Of a DNA stretch of 64,000 bases, positions 35,010-43,213 are shown one piece after another (within the stretch, counting starts at the first letter, position 1; every line of letters starts with the position of its first letter). The stretch is taken from NCBI GenBank assembly GCA_011390805.1, contig JAABRT010000008.1, forward strand, positions 1 through 64,000, in the 5' to 3' direction. The DNA comes from Gemmatimonas sp. (GTDB lineage Bacteria > Gemmatimonadota > Gemmatimonadetes > Gemmatimonadales > Gemmatimonadaceae). Under the pieces are notes generated by a model that had not been told where the DNA came from, did no database searches, and worked only from the letters and a program-made list of their open reading frames with translations. Made by a program: the position numbers and the translations under genes.

Positions 35010-36566
35010 ATGAAACGCGAGATTCTTGTCAACGCGAACCCGCGGGAAACCCGGGTCGCCATCCTCGAGGACGACCTCCTCGTTGAGCTGTTGGTCGACC
35101 GGCCCGATGCCAGGCGCATGGTCGGCGACGTGTATTTGGGAAAAGTCGAGGCGGTGCTTCCGGGTATTCAGGCCGCATTCGTCAATATCGGGACCGAGAA
35201 AGCCGCGTTTCTCCACGCGTCCGACATCGTCGTGCCCGACGCTGACGATGATCCCGACGACGAGGACGAAGACGACGATGAAGACGATGCGCCCTCGGGC
35301 GGCCGTCGGCAGCGCAAAGAGCTGCCGCCCATTCAGGACGTGCTCAAGCGCGGCCAGGATCTGGTGGTGCAGGTGTCCAAGGAACCCATCAGCACCAAAG
35401 GCCCGCGTGTAACGGCACAGGTGTCGCTGGCTGGCCGTTTTCTGGTGTACATGCCATTTGCCTCACGCGTAGGTGTGAGCCGGAAGATCGGTGAGCGCAG
35501 CGAGCGTCAGCGTTTGCGCCAGATGCTCACCGAGCTGCTGCCGCCGAAGTCGGGTGGTGTGATTGTCCGCACCGTGAGTGAAGACGCCACGCGCGAAGTG
35601 TTTGAGCGTGAGCTCAACTCACTCATTGCCGCCTGGAAACGCATCAAGCGCAAGAACCAGTTTCTGCGCGCGCCGGCGCTCATTCATCGCGAGACCAATG
35701 TCACACGCGGACTCGTGCGCGATGTGTTCTCGAGCAAGGTAGACGCGCTCAATGTCGATTCGCGTCAGGTGTACAATGAGATCGTGGAATACCTCACCGG
35801 TATCGCGCCTGATCTTGTAGACCGCGTGAAGATGTACGAGGGCAGTGTGCCGCTGTTCGACAAGTTTGATGTTGAAAAGGAAATCCGCGATCTGTTCAAG
35901 CGACGCTGCGATCTGCCGTCTGGTGGCTACCTCATTATTGAGCAGACTGAAGCGCTTGTTTCCATTGACGTGAACTCCGGTCGCTACACCGGCAAGAAGG
36001 ACCCCGAAAAAACGATCTATCGCACCAACAGTGAGTCGGCCAAGGAAATCGCGCGTCAGCTGAGACTGCGCGACATTGGCGGCATCATTGTGTGCGACTT
36101 TATCGATATGGAAACGCAGTCCAACCGTGACCGCGTGCTGCAGGAACTTCGTACGCATCTGGGCCGCGATCGCGCACGCACCAAGGCGTTTGCCGTAAGC
36201 GAGCTGGGCCTCATCGAGATGACGCGTCAGCGCGTGCGGCAGAGTCACTGGCAGAGCATGACCGAGGCCTGTCCCACGTGTGCGGGCACCGGTCGTGTCT
36301 TTTCGCCGGAAACGATTGTCCGGCGCCTCGAGCGTGCGGTCACGCGTATGGGCGCCGAAGGGCGAAAAGAGGCCATGCTGCTGCGCATGCATCCGGACAT
36401 TGCGCTGCACGTGCTCGAGGAGGAGCGGGATTTGCTCAAACGGCTGGAGAAGGCGGCCGGGTTTTCCCTCGAGATGCGCGACGATCCGCTGCTGAAGCCC
36501 GACGAGTACCGTCTGGTGGTGAAGGGGGCGGAGCGGGACGTGACGCAGCAGTACGCGATGGCGTGA
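35010..36566 (+). CDS. rng: Ribonuclease E/G family endoribonuclease
   Basis: About 518 residues from ATG 35010 (MKREILVNANPRETRVAILE); the track start at 34947 adds a non-conserved stretch. An S1 domain is split by an extremely acidic insert at residues ~77-93. The DNase-I-like catalytic domain with VSIDVNSGRYTGKKD and IIVCDFIDM carries the metal-binding Asp pair, and CPTCAGTGRV is the zinc link. There is no long C-terminal scaffold, so by length it is RNase G-like. It initiates mRNA decay and processes rRNA 5' ends. Confidence 0.93.
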   Translation: MKREILVNANPRETRVAILEDDLLVELLVDRPDARRMVGDVYLGKVEAVLPGIQAAFVNIGTEKAAFLHASDIVVPDADDDPDDEDEDDDEDDAPSGGRRQRKELPPIQDVLKRGQDLVVQVSKEPISTKGPRVTAQVSLAGRFLVYMPFASRVGVSRKIGERSERQRLRQMLTELLPPKSGGVIVRTVSEDATREVFERELNSLIAAWKRIKRKNQFLRAPALIHRETNVTRGLVRDVFSSKVDALNVDSRQVYNEIVEYLTGIAPDLVDRVKMYEGSVPLFDKFDVEKEIRDLFKRRCDLPSGGYLIIEQTEALVSIDVNSGRYTGKKDPEKTIYRTNSESAKEIARQLRLRDIGGIIVCDFIDMETQSNRDRVLQELRTHLGRDRARTKAFAVSELGLIEMTRQRVRQSHWQSMTEACPTCAGTGRVFSPETIVRRLERAVTRMGAEGRKEAMLLRMHPDIALHVLEEERDLLKRLEKAAGFSLEMRDDPLLKPDEYRLVVKGAERDVTQQYAMA

Positions 36567-36573
36567 GATGACA

Positions 36574-36602
36574 TTGACAGCCTGCGCCTCACGCGATACG
36601 TT
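36574..36602 (+). promoter_or_regulatory. Promoter of rplU-rpmA
   Basis: Perfect TTGACA, 17-base spacer, TACGTT. The expected start near 36609 leaves a leader of about 89 bases with G/C-rich short hairpins (for example GCCCC/GGGGC near 36650-36670) before rplU. Confidence 0.7.
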
Positions 36603-36697
36603 TCTGGGCTAATCTGGTCGTCGCCCCTTCCGGGCAGCGATCCCAAATGGGGTGCCCCGTCAGGGGGCGCGATGCCCTCACGACTGTCTTGAGTACT

Positions 36698-37015
36698 ATG
36701 AGCTACGCGATCATCCGAACCGGCGGCAAGCAGTTCCGTGCCGAGCCGGGCAAAACACTTCGTATTCCTTCGCTGATGGGCGACGCCGGTTCCTCCGTTG
36801 AGTTCAACGAGGTGCTGCTTGGCTCAGACGGTACGACCACGCGCACGGGCGTTCCTACGCTCAGCGGCGCCAGTGTCACGGCCGAAATCGTCAAGCACGG
36901 CAAAGACGACAAGATCGTCGTATTCAAGTTCAAGCGTCGCAAGAACTACGCGCGCAAGCAGGGTCACCGTCAGAAGTTCACCGAAGTCCGCATCAAGGAC
37001 ATCGTTCTCGGCTAA
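36698..37015 (+). CDS. rplU: 50S ribosomal protein L21
   Basis: 105 residues from ATG 36698; the track start at 36647 includes leader. Large-subunit protein that binds 23S rRNA. It starts [14 protein letters not shown] and has the basic [17 protein letters not shown] segment that contacts RNA. rpmA follows after 44 bases, the universal rplU-rpmA pair. It has its own sigma-70-like promoter. Confidence 0.97.
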   Translation: MSYAIIRTGGKQFRAEPGKTLRIPSLMGDAGSSVEFNEVLLGSDGTTTRTGVPTLSGASVTAEIVKHGKDDKIVVFKFKRRKNYARKQGHRQKFTEVRIKDIVLG

Positions 37016-37059
37016 CCGTTGCGGCATCGGCTGTACGCAGCGATGCCTGGGAGATAGAC

Positions 37060-37383
37060 ATGGCACATAAGAAAGGCGTCGGCTCTTCGCGCAACGGACG
37101 GGATAGCAATCCGCAGTACCGTGGCATCAAGAAGTATGGTGGCGAGTTCGTCACCGCCGGCAACATCATCGTTCGTCAGTGCGGCACCAAGTGGCACCCG
37201 GGCCGTAACGTGGGTCTCGGTACCGACTACACCATCTACTCACTCGTAGACGGCGTCGTGCAGTTCGAGCACAAGAACAAGAAGCGTCTCAAGGTCTCCG
37301 TGAATCCGGTCGAGTACGAGTTGGTGATCGAGCACGTTGAGGGTGAAGAGTCGGCAGACGAGGGCGAGCAGACCGCCAACTAG
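37060..37383 (+). CDS. rpmA: 50S ribosomal protein L27
   Basis: 107 residues, beginning [22 protein letters not shown] without the cleavable N-terminal extension found in Firmicutes. L27 reaches into the peptidyl-transferase centre. The C terminus has an acidic tail ([14 protein letters not shown]), making it somewhat longer than the usual ~85-90 residues. It is followed by a strong terminator. Confidence 0.97.
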   Translation: MAHKKGVGSSRNGRDSNPQYRGIKKYGGEFVTAGNIIVRQCGTKWHPGRNVGLGTDYTIYSLVDGVVQFEHKNKKRLKVSVNPVEYELVIEHVEGEESADEGEQTAN

Positions 37384-37419
37384 GCTGTCCGCTTCCGTAG
37401 TCAGCTAAACGAAAGTTTG

Positions 37420-37457
37420 TCGGCCCCCGTTCTCTGTGAGCGGGGGCCGATTTTTTT
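37420..37457 (+). terminator. Rho-independent terminator of rplU-rpmA
   Basis: Stem TCGGCCCCCG paired with CGGGGGCCGA, an 11-base loop and seven T residues. About 36 bases after the rpmA stop. Confidence 0.95.
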
Positions 37458-37485
37458 GCCCGCATATGCCCGCATATGCCCGCAG
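37458..37485. repeat. Short tandem repeat GCCCGCATAT
   Basis: Directly after the terminator T-tract, GCCCGCATAT is repeated twice and followed by a partial copy GCCCGCA. Each unit junction creates the palindrome GCATATGC. It may be a replication-slippage repeat or a protein-binding site; nothing decides this. Confidence 0.6.
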
Positions 37486-37584
37486 GTGGCCGAATGATTC
37501 CTGATCATGGTCTTGCGCTCTTCGGTAACTCCGGGCGCTGATTGTCCGTACGTTTGAGTACCCCTTTTCATGGAGCAACTACGC

Positions 37585-38043
37585 ATGGCAATCTGGGACA
37601 AGCTCAAAGACGGAATCGACAAAGCAAACAAAGTCGCGCAGGACGCGCTCGACGAAGGCAAGGTGCGTCTTGACGCCCGCAAGGCCCGGCAGTCGGCCGA
37701 CAAGGCCGCGGAATCGCTGGGCTACGCAGTCTTTCGCGCCTGGGAGCGTGGACGCGAGCTGGAGCCCGACAGCCTCGACCGGCTGGCGCGTGCCCTGCGG
37801 GATCATGAGCAGGAAGCGGTGCGCTTGGAACGGTCCATCGACGAGGCAGGAGAATGGCGACGCCGGCAGGCGGCCGAGGGCGGGGCTGCGCCGGCCGCGT
37901 CGGGGACAGACGCGGGTGCCGCCTCAGGGGCTGACACGGCGCCGGCGACAGGCGCAAACGCGCCGTCCGCAGCTCCGCCACACTCCAGTCCGGACGCACA
38001 GCCCCCCTTTCACGACGGCTCGTCCCAGCCGCCCGTGGGATGA
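37585..38043 (+). CDS. Coiled-coil hypothetical protein
   Basis: About 152 residues. The first ~90 are charged and helical (MAIWDKLKDGIDKANKVAQD, then ARKARQSADKAAESLGYAVF) and suggest a coiled coil. The rest is Ala/Pro/Gly-rich and probably disordered. ATG 37585 has GGAG at a good distance; ATG 37570 is the alternative. I do not recognise a family. It lies between the L27 terminator and the sigma-factor operon and may be transcribed alone. Confidence 0.65.
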   Translation: MAIWDKLKDGIDKANKVAQDALDEGKVRLDARKARQSADKAAESLGYAVFRAWERGRELEPDSLDRLARALRDHEQEAVRLERSIDEAGEWRRRQAAEGGAAPAASGTDAGAASGADTAPATGANAPSAAPPHSSPDAQPPFHDGSSQPPVG

Positions 38044-38082
38044 AATGAACCACCGCCTTAACGCCCCCGTGCTGTCTGCGTC

Positions 38083-38088
38083 TACCAT
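38083..38088 (+). promoter_or_regulatory. -10-like box before the sigma-factor gene
   Basis: TACCAT, identical to the box before recQ, ends 9 bases before ATG 38098. TTAACG lies 19 bases upstream. If used, the mRNA would have little or no leader. An ECF-specific autoregulatory promoter cannot be ruled out. Confidence 0.3.
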
Positions 38089-38097
38089 GACGTGCCT

Positions 38098-38652
38098 ATG
38101 ACAGAAGCGGACCGGACCAAGGACGCGGCGGTTGACCAGGAGCTCATTGAGCGCTGGCGCGCCGGCGATGAACGAGCGGCTTCGGCGCTCGTTGAGCGGC
38201 ACGCGTCTGCGTTGTCGCGCTTTGCCTTGAGTCTGGGTGTGCGGGATGATCTCGATGAGCTCGTGCAGGACACCTTTGTTCGTGCGTTCGGTGCTCTCGA
38301 TTCATTCCGGGCAGACAGTTCGCTCCGTACCTGGTTGTTCACGATCGAGCGCCGGCTGGTGCTCGATCGACGCCGGGCCACGCGGAGGCAACCGCAACTC
38401 GTTGAGGTAACCCCCGACGACGCGGCAACCGGCTTTCATGCGCTGGATGGCATCGTAGCCAGTGAGACGGAGAATCGGGTACGGTGCGCACTTGACGCGC
38501 TGTCGCCGATGCAGCGGGATGTATTCACGTTGCGCGTGCAGGAAGGCAGGGCATATAAAGATATTGCGGATATTCTCGGGACCACCGAAGGCGCGGCCCG
38601 GGTGCATTACCACAACGCGCTTCGCGCGGTGAAGGAGCGGATTCATGACTGA
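38098..38652 (+). CDS. RNA polymerase sigma factor, ECF family
   Basis: About 184 residues from ATG 38098 (GTG 38092 also possible). Region 2 (ELVQDTFVRAFGALDSFRADSSLRTWLFTI) and region 4 (LDALSPMQRDVFTLRVQEGRAYKDIADILGTTEGAARVHYHNALR) are present without regions 1 and 3, the ECF layout. The cognate anti-sigma gene follows with an 8-base overlap. The activating signal is probably an envelope stress, given the exported Spy-like and thioredoxin-like genes downstream. Confidence 0.92.
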   Translation: MTEADRTKDAAVDQELIERWRAGDERAASALVERHASALSRFALSLGVRDDLDELVQDTFVRAFGALDSFRADSSLRTWLFTIERRLVLDRRRATRRQPQLVEVTPDDAATGFHALDGIVASETENRVRCALDALSPMQRDVFTLRVQEGRAYKDIADILGTTEGAARVHYHNALRAVKERIHD

Positions 38653-39382
38653 GTGCACAAACATCGACATGCAGGACCTGCTGCCCGAGTTCATCGCCGA
38701 GCGGTTATCGGCGCGTGAGCGGGAGCTGGTGGGGCTGCATCTGGCCGAATGTGCCGCCTGTCAGGCGGACCATGCGGTGTTGGTGGCAGTGCGACATGCG
38801 CGACCGGTTCCACCGCCTGTCAACATTGCGGCAATCGTTGCGGCGCTGCCACGTCCGTCAGTGATCGAAAGCCCGGAGACAGACAGTGTAAGCGCCAGAA
38901 GCAGCGATCGTGAAGACGCGCGTCCGATGCTCACGGTAGAACGCGGCGGCAATACATCGCGTCAGGTTCCACCGCCATCGATTGCGCCCGTGAGCAAGCG
39001 TTCACGCTCACGCAGCATGGCCGGCATGGTCATGCGCTTTGCAGCGGCGTTTACGCTCGTTGCGGTGGGTGGATTGTCCATGGTGATGGCACGTCGCACA
39101 CCAACGTTGATCACGGATGCAACCCAGCCCGCACCCGTGTTCAGCACGGAAACACCGATGGAGATGGCCAGTAACGACAGGCCGTATTCGCCGGATCGTG
39201 TGCCGGTGCGTGCGGTGGTGTCGGTGGCGCCTTCCGTGCTGCCGATTCAGGAACTGTCAGATTATTCAGACGACGAGTTAGCGTTGCTCATGCAGCAGCT
39301 TGAAGAGTGGGACGGCGCCCCGCCGGTTGATTCCATCAGCCTGGTTCCGTCGGGCGTTGACAGTGTGATCCAGGAGTCATGA
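38645..39382 (+). CDS. Zinc-finger transmembrane anti-sigma factor
   Basis: 245 residues. The N terminus contains the zinc-binding anti-sigma motif HLAECAACQ (HxxxCxxC) near residue 32. One membrane helix at about residues 125-145 (VMRFAAAFTLVAVGGLSMVMA) and an extracytoplasmic tail ending in an acidic stretch (LSDYSDDELALLMQQLEEWD) follow. It would hold the upstream sigma factor at the membrane until released by proteolysis or a redox change. Overlaps both neighbours. Confidence 0.85.
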   Translation: MTECTNIDMQDLLPEFIAERLSARERELVGLHLAECAACQADHAVLVAVRHARPVPPPVNIAAIVAALPRPSVIESPETDSVSARSSDREDARPMLTVERGGNTSRQVPPPSIAPVSKRSRSRSMAGMVMRFAAAFTLVAVGGLSMVMARRTPTLITDATQPAPVFSTETPMEMASNDRPYSPDRVPVRAVVSVAPSVLPIQELSDYSDDELALLMQQLEEWDGAPPVDSISLVPSGVDSVIQES

Positions 39383-40011
39383 TGGACAGGACAGAGAGGG
39401 TGTCGCAGCGCGTTTCACAGCGGGTATCGCGGCAACTCGGCTTTGCGGCACTGGTGCTGGCCGTAGTGAGTGCACCGGCTGTTGTTGAGGCGCAGGGGCC
39501 GCCACAGGGGCGCGCAGACCGTTCGGCGTCGCCGCGCACTGACGGGCAGTCGCGCGCCATCGAACAGCAGTTGCAGCGTCGCATTGGTCAGATCATGAAG
39601 GAGCGCCTCGCGCTCACCGATGCACAGCTTACGCAACTCGAAGCGGTCACGATGAAGCTTGAACGCGAGCGCCGTGCAGTGCGTGGAGAAGAGTGGCGCA
39701 TCCGCACCGCGCTTCGTGCGCAACTGCTGTCGGGTGACTCGGCCTCCAACGACGTGGTGGGTGAGCTGCTCGATCGCATGCCGCGTGTAGAACGTCGCCG
39801 CATTGAGCTTATGGAAACCGAGCAGCGTGAGCTCTCGGCGTTTCTCACACCGGTACAGCGCGCGCGCTACATGGCGCTGCAGGACGAAATCCGGAAGAAC
39901 ATGGACGAGATCCGCCGGCGTCGGTCTAACGACCATGACCCGTCGTCGGGACGCCCTGGTAACAGCAACCGATCGATGGAGAGGCGTTCGCGTCCGCCTG
40001 AGGGACGGTAA
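39379..40011 (+). CDS. Spy/CpxP-like periplasmic protein
   Basis: 210 residues with a signal peptide (LGFAALVLAVVSAPAVVEAQG) and a helical mature part containing two LTxxQ-type motifs (LALTDAQLTQLE and FLTPVQRARYMALQ), as in Spy/CpxP/Zra periplasmic stress proteins. The Arg-rich C terminus is probably disordered. Overlaps the anti-sigma gene by 4 bases, so it is a likely member, and perhaps target, of the sigma regulon. A chaperone or signal-sensing role is inferred. Confidence 0.75.
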   Translation: MMDRTERVSQRVSQRVSRQLGFAALVLAVVSAPAVVEAQGPPQGRADRSASPRTDGQSRAIEQQLQRRIGQIMKERLALTDAQLTQLEAVTMKLERERRAVRGEEWRIRTALRAQLLSGDSASNDVVGELLDRMPRVERRRIELMETEQRELSAFLTPVQRARYMALQDEIRKNMDEIRRRRSNDHDPSSGRPGNSNRSMERRSRPPEGR

Positions 40012-40016
40012 GGCTG

Positions 40017-40571
40017 ATGGCGGCACGGGTGTTGGCACCGCTGCTTGCGTTGGCGACCGCCTGCCTGTTGCAAGGTTGCGGCGCTGACGCGGAGCAGGAC
40101 GTTCACAGTGGTTCCTCCACAGCCCGCCTGCGCCCGACGGAGGTGGGGAACATGGCACCGGCCTATGCCATCGCCACGGTGAGCGGAGATTCGCTTGTGG
40201 TGGGCCCGGGTGAGTCGCTGGTCTTGCTCAACGTCTGGGCCACATGGTGCGCGTCATGCAAGGAAGAGTTCGCGCTCATGGACACGCTGCTCACCAGGCA
40301 CGGCCCCAACGGATTGCGCGTGGTCGCCGTGAGCGTCGACGCAGGCAGCGTGCAGCCGGTGCTCGATGTGGCCGAGCAGTACGCTGTCACGTTTGAGATC
40401 GCACACGATCCAGAGGGTATTGTGGAGCGCCGCTTTCCCGCCCTTGGCGTGCCGGCCAGCTATCTGATTGGCCGCGACGGCCGGATGCTGTGGAAGCACG
40501 TTGGCGTGCTCCCATCGAAAGTTGATTCGGTAATCTCCGAAGCGCTGGCGCAACCGGTGCCATCGTCATAG
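40017..40571 (+). CDS. TlpA-like thioredoxin-fold lipoprotein
   Basis: 184 residues. A signal with possible lipobox (LLQGC) is followed by a redoxin/thioredoxin fold: active site WATWCASCKEEF near residue 80 and cis-Pro region GVPASYLIGRDG. The WCxxC motif suggests a periplasmic thiol reductant of the TlpA/ResA type. Being last in the sigma/anti-sigma/Spy-like operon, it supports a link to envelope redox or folding stress. Confidence 0.88.
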   Translation: MAARVLAPLLALATACLLQGCGADAEQDVHSGSSTARLRPTEVGNMAPAYAIATVSGDSLVVGPGESLVLLNVWATWCASCKEEFALMDTLLTRHGPNGLRVVAVSVDAGSVQPVLDVAEQYAVTFEIAHDPEGIVERRFPALGVPASYLIGRDGRMLWKHVGVLPSKVDSVISEALAQPVPSS

Positions 40572-40598
40572 TTTGCGGTTCGGCCTGTTGTGCCGTAC

Positions 40599-40682
40599 AC
40601 CCGGGTGGCGGAACTGGTAGACGCAGGGGACTCAAAATCCCCCATCCTCACGGATATGCGAGTTCGATTCTCGCCTCGGGTA
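40599..40682 (+). tRNA. tRNA-Leu (anticodon CAA)
   Basis: 84 bases. Acceptor ACCCGGG pairs with CTCGGGT, the D arm and a long variable arm typical of class II tRNAs are present, the anticodon loop is CTCAAAA and the T arm contains GTTCGATTC. CCA is not encoded. It begins 27 bases after the tlpA-like stop, with no separate promoter seen. Confidence 0.95.
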
Positions 40683-40695
40683 TCTTGAATCGCAG

Positions 40696-40734
40696 AAATG
40701 CCGCGTGCTCCGGTTGGGGCACGCGGCATTTTTG
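40696..40734 (+). terminator. Terminator after tRNA-Leu (probably bidirectional)
   Basis: Perfect 13-bp stem AAATGCCGCGTGC/GCACGCGGCATTT, 10-base loop, followed by T-rich TTGCTTTT. On the other strand the stem is followed by CTGCGATTC, so it may also help end the convergent ilvE transcript. Confidence 0.9.
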
Positions 40735-40807
40735 CTTTTCCAAACGCTGCCGTGCCGGCCGCGTGCTGCTGTGGCCGCCGAACAGTGCCGGCGACCGCGC
40801 GTGCGTG

Positions 40808-41737
40808 CTACGCCTTCACATGTGTGAGCCAACCGTGCTCATCCGGCGCGCGTCCGTGCACGATATCAAGAAACCGCGTCTGCAGATCCTTGGTAATCGG
40901 TCCAACCTTGCCTTGGCCAATGCGGATCTTGTCGAGGCTGCGAACCGGCGTGACTTCCGACGCCGTGCCAGTGAGAAAGATTTCATCGGCGCCGTACATC
41001 ATTTCACGCGCGATCGGCTGCTCGCGTACGGTGTAGCCTGCATCCTGCGCAATGCGCTGGATGCTGGCACGTGTAATGCCGCCCAGGATGGTGCCATCGA
41101 GCGGCGTGGTAAAGATGGTACCGTCGACTACCACAAACACATTCTGTCCTGAGCCTTCGCTCAGCGTCCCTGATGGATTGAGTGCGATGCCTTCCTGATA
41201 CCCGTTGGCAATGGCTTCCATCTTGATCAACTGTCCGCTCAGATAGTTGCCGGCGATTTTTGCCATGGCCGGAATCGTGTTGGGCGCGACGCGCGTCCAG
41301 CTGGAAATGCACGCGTCCACACCATTGGCCAGTGCGTCTTCCCCGAGATACGCGCCCCATGGCCAGCAGGGGATGTACACATGTACCGGGCTCTCCGTTG
41401 GCAGCATGCCGGCCGCACCGAACCCACGTACCACCATGGGGCGGATGTAACAGGTGTCGAGGCCGTTGCGTCGAATCACTTCGCATGTTGCTTCGACCAA
41501 CTGATCGACGGTGTAGTTGAGTTCAATGCGATAAATGCGCACCGACGTGATCAGACGCTGCAGGTGTTCGCGCAAACGAAAGACAGCCGGACCTTCCGAC
41601 GTGGCGTAGCAGCGGATGCCTTCAAAGGCCGCCGATCCGAACTGCATGGAATGACTGAGCACATGCTCGGTGGCATCGGCCCACGGCACAAACTCACCAT
41701 CACGCCAGATCCACTGCGTGGCTGTTAGTCGACTCAT
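40808..41737 (-). CDS. ilvE: Branched-chain amino acid aminotransferase
   Basis: 309 residues from ATG 41737 (the track uses the TTG just before). PLP fold-type IV transaminase for Leu, Ile and Val. The PLP lysine is in MAKIAGNYLSG (about residue 159), and the phosphate-binding region GTILGGITRAS and EIFLTGTASEVTPV follow. Supplies or removes branched-chain keto acids, which are upstream of isobutyryl-CoA and methylcrotonyl-CoA metabolism. Last gene of a cupin-SDR-ilvE run, separated from SDR by 81 bases. Confidence 0.95.
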   Translation of the reverse strand: MSRLTATQWIWRDGEFVPWADATEHVLSHSMQFGSAAFEGIRCYATSEGPAVFRLREHLQRLITSVRIYRIELNYTVDQLVEATCEVIRRNGLDTCYIRPMVVRGFGAAGMLPTESPVHVYIPCWPWGAYLGEDALANGVDACISSWTRVAPNTIPAMAKIAGNYLSGQLIKMEAIANGYQEGIALNPSGTLSEGSGQNVFVVVDGTIFTTPLDGTILGGITRASIQRIAQDAGYTVREQPIAREMMYGADEIFLTGTASEVTPVRSLDKIRIGQGKVGPITKDLQTRFLDIVHGRAPDEHGWLTHVKA

Positions 41738-41818
41738 CAAAAATCCCGGAAAAAGAACGTCGGGCGGTGCGGCTTCGCACGCGCGTGAGCTTTCAAATAC
41801 CGAAGGGTCGTACCGCGG

Positions 41819-42607
41819 CTACAACAACGAGCGCGCAGCACCACCGTCAACACAAACGGCCTGACCGGTGACAAATCCAGCCTGTTCAGAGGCCAGAAAC
41901 GCTACCATCGCCGCGACTTCCTCCGGCGCCGCAAGGCGGGCCGCCGGTGTCTCCGCACGCCAACGGTCAAACACCGCTTCGCGCGTGATGCCGAGTCTGG
42001 CCGTCGTTGCCGTGGCCAGCTCGTCAAGCCGTTCAGTCGAGGTGTAGCCGGGCAGAACGGTATTCACCGTCACGCCGTCGCGCGCCACCTCGTCAGCCAG
42101 CGTACGATAGAAGCCTGTCAGCGCAGCGCGCAAACTGTTCGAGAGCACCAAGGCCGGCTGCGGCTGTTTCACCGCAAACGACGTGATGCCCACCACGCGT
42201 CCCCAACGGGCCTCCTGCATGGCGGGCACAAAGGCCCGCGTGAGCTCTACCGCACTGCGCAGCAGCAGCTCACTGGCCCGTTGCCACGCACTCCAGTCAT
42301 GGCCCAGCGCGCTGCCAGTCGGCGGTCCGCCGGTGTTGGTGACCAGCACATCGATTTTGCTGTAGCGCGACTGAACGACCTCCGCCACGCGAGCGGTCCC
42401 CGCGGTCTCAGACAGGTCGGCCACCACGGTAAGCACCTCACCCCCGTGCGCGCGCAGACGCTCCGCAGCGCTGGCCAGTGCATCCGCATTTCGCGATGCG
42501 ATCACCAGAGACGCACCTTCACGCGCCATGATATCCGCCACCGAAAACGCAATGCCTCGACTCGCGCCGCACACCAGCGCGACGCGATTCCGCAGTCCCA
42601 GGTCCAT
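41819..42607 (-). CDS. Atypical short-chain dehydrogenase/reductase
   Basis: 262 residues with an SDR Rossmann fold (ALVCGASRGIAFSVADIMAREG, LVTNTGGPP). The usual catalytic YxxxK is absent: the aligned stretch reads LVLSNSLRAALTGFY, with Ser and Arg in place of Tyr and Lys. This pattern (VKQPQP..LSNSLR) occurs in a described SDR subgroup with an imperfect active site. Enzyme activity is therefore uncertain. Lies 2 bases after the cupin gene. Confidence 0.88.
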   Translation of the reverse strand: MDLGLRNRVALVCGASRGIAFSVADIMAREGASLVIASRNADALASAAERLRAHGGEVLTVVADLSETAGTARVAEVVQSRYSKIDVLVTNTGGPPTGSALGHDWSAWQRASELLLRSAVELTRAFVPAMQEARWGRVVGITSFAVKQPQPALVLSNSLRAALTGFYRTLADEVARDGVTVNTVLPGYTSTERLDELATATTARLGITREAVFDRWRAETPAARLAAPEEVAAMVAFLASEQAGFVTGQAVCVDGGAARSLL

Positions 42608-42609
42608 GA

Positions 42610-42993
42610 CTACTTCGTGGTCCGCAGGTAGGCGTCGCTGCCGTCAAGCCAGTCGGCACGCGGCGGATTGAACACATCGAGGTCGAGTGTGTCTTCGAGC
42701 GCTTCAGCGCGATGACGCACCAGACTCGGAATCACCAGCACTTCACCAGCCTTCACATCGATGTACGTATCGCCCGGCGCATCGGCATGTTCACCAATCC
42801 AGAAACGCAGGCAGCCGGACAGGATGTACGTGAACTGTTCGTTGTGATGATCGTGTGCGGGCACCACCGCTCCCTTCGACAGCAGCACATGCGCCATCAT
42901 CTGGCGCTCGGTGCTGATGAGTCGGCGCGCGATGAGCGGTGAGAGCTGCTCGAGCGGGGTGGTGTCCCAGGCGTGTTTGGTGACGGAATCCAT
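42610..42993 (-). CDS. Cupin-domain protein
   Basis: About 127 residues from ATG 42993; an upstream ATG at 43032 would add a hydrophobic stretch. Single cupin barrel with metal-ligand-type motif HDHHNEQFTYILSG and second motif PSLVRHRAEALED. Such proteins range from sensors to dioxygenase-like enzymes. The tight linkage to the SDR gene suggests a shared, unidentified small-molecule substrate. Confidence 0.8.
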   Translation of the reverse strand: MDSVTKHAWDTTPLEQLSPLIARRLISTERQMMAHVLLSKGAVVPAHDHHNEQFTYILSGCLRFWIGEHADAPGDTYIDVKAGEVLVIPSLVRHRAEALEDTLDLDVFNPPRADWLDGSDAYLRTTK

Positions 42994-43106
42994 CGGAGGC
43001 AGGAAAAGGAAGTAAAGAAAAGGTTGAGACATGCCGCCACTTGGAGTGTGCGGGTGGCTCTCTTAAGTTTACGCTCCGGCACGGCTGGCTGCTTGGACTG
43101 ACGCTC

Positions 43107-43112
43107 GATAAT
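43107..43112 (+). promoter_or_regulatory. Candidate -10 box of tRNA-Asn
   Basis: GATAAT (five of six consensus bases) lies 26 bases before the tRNA. The -35 region is poor. Confidence 0.35.
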
Positions 43113-43138
43113 GCAGGTGGAAGCCGGATCAGATGTGA

Positions 43139-43210
43139 TGGGGTGTAGCTCAATGGCAGAGCGCTCGACTGTTAATCGAGTGGTTGAAGGTTCGAGTCCT
43201 TCCGCCCCAG
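43139..43210 (+). tRNA. tRNA-Asn (anticodon GTT)
   Basis: 72 bases. Acceptor TGGGGTG pairs with CGCCCCA, D arm GCTC..GAGC, anticodon loop CTGTTAA in stem CTCGA/TCGAG, and T arm GGTTCGAGTCC. CCA is not encoded. A terminator follows directly. Confidence 0.95.
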
Positions 43211-43213
43211 TTC

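Noticed and set aside
34565-35086. ORF of 173 residues before the RNase E/G gene
   Set aside because: Arg/Pro/Ser-rich, no recognisable family sequence, overlaps the RNase start in another frame; typical GC-rich shadow.
36603-36697. Known-type ribosomal leader or riboswitch before rplU
   Set aside because: Only short GC hairpins are visible; no conserved motif could be recognised.
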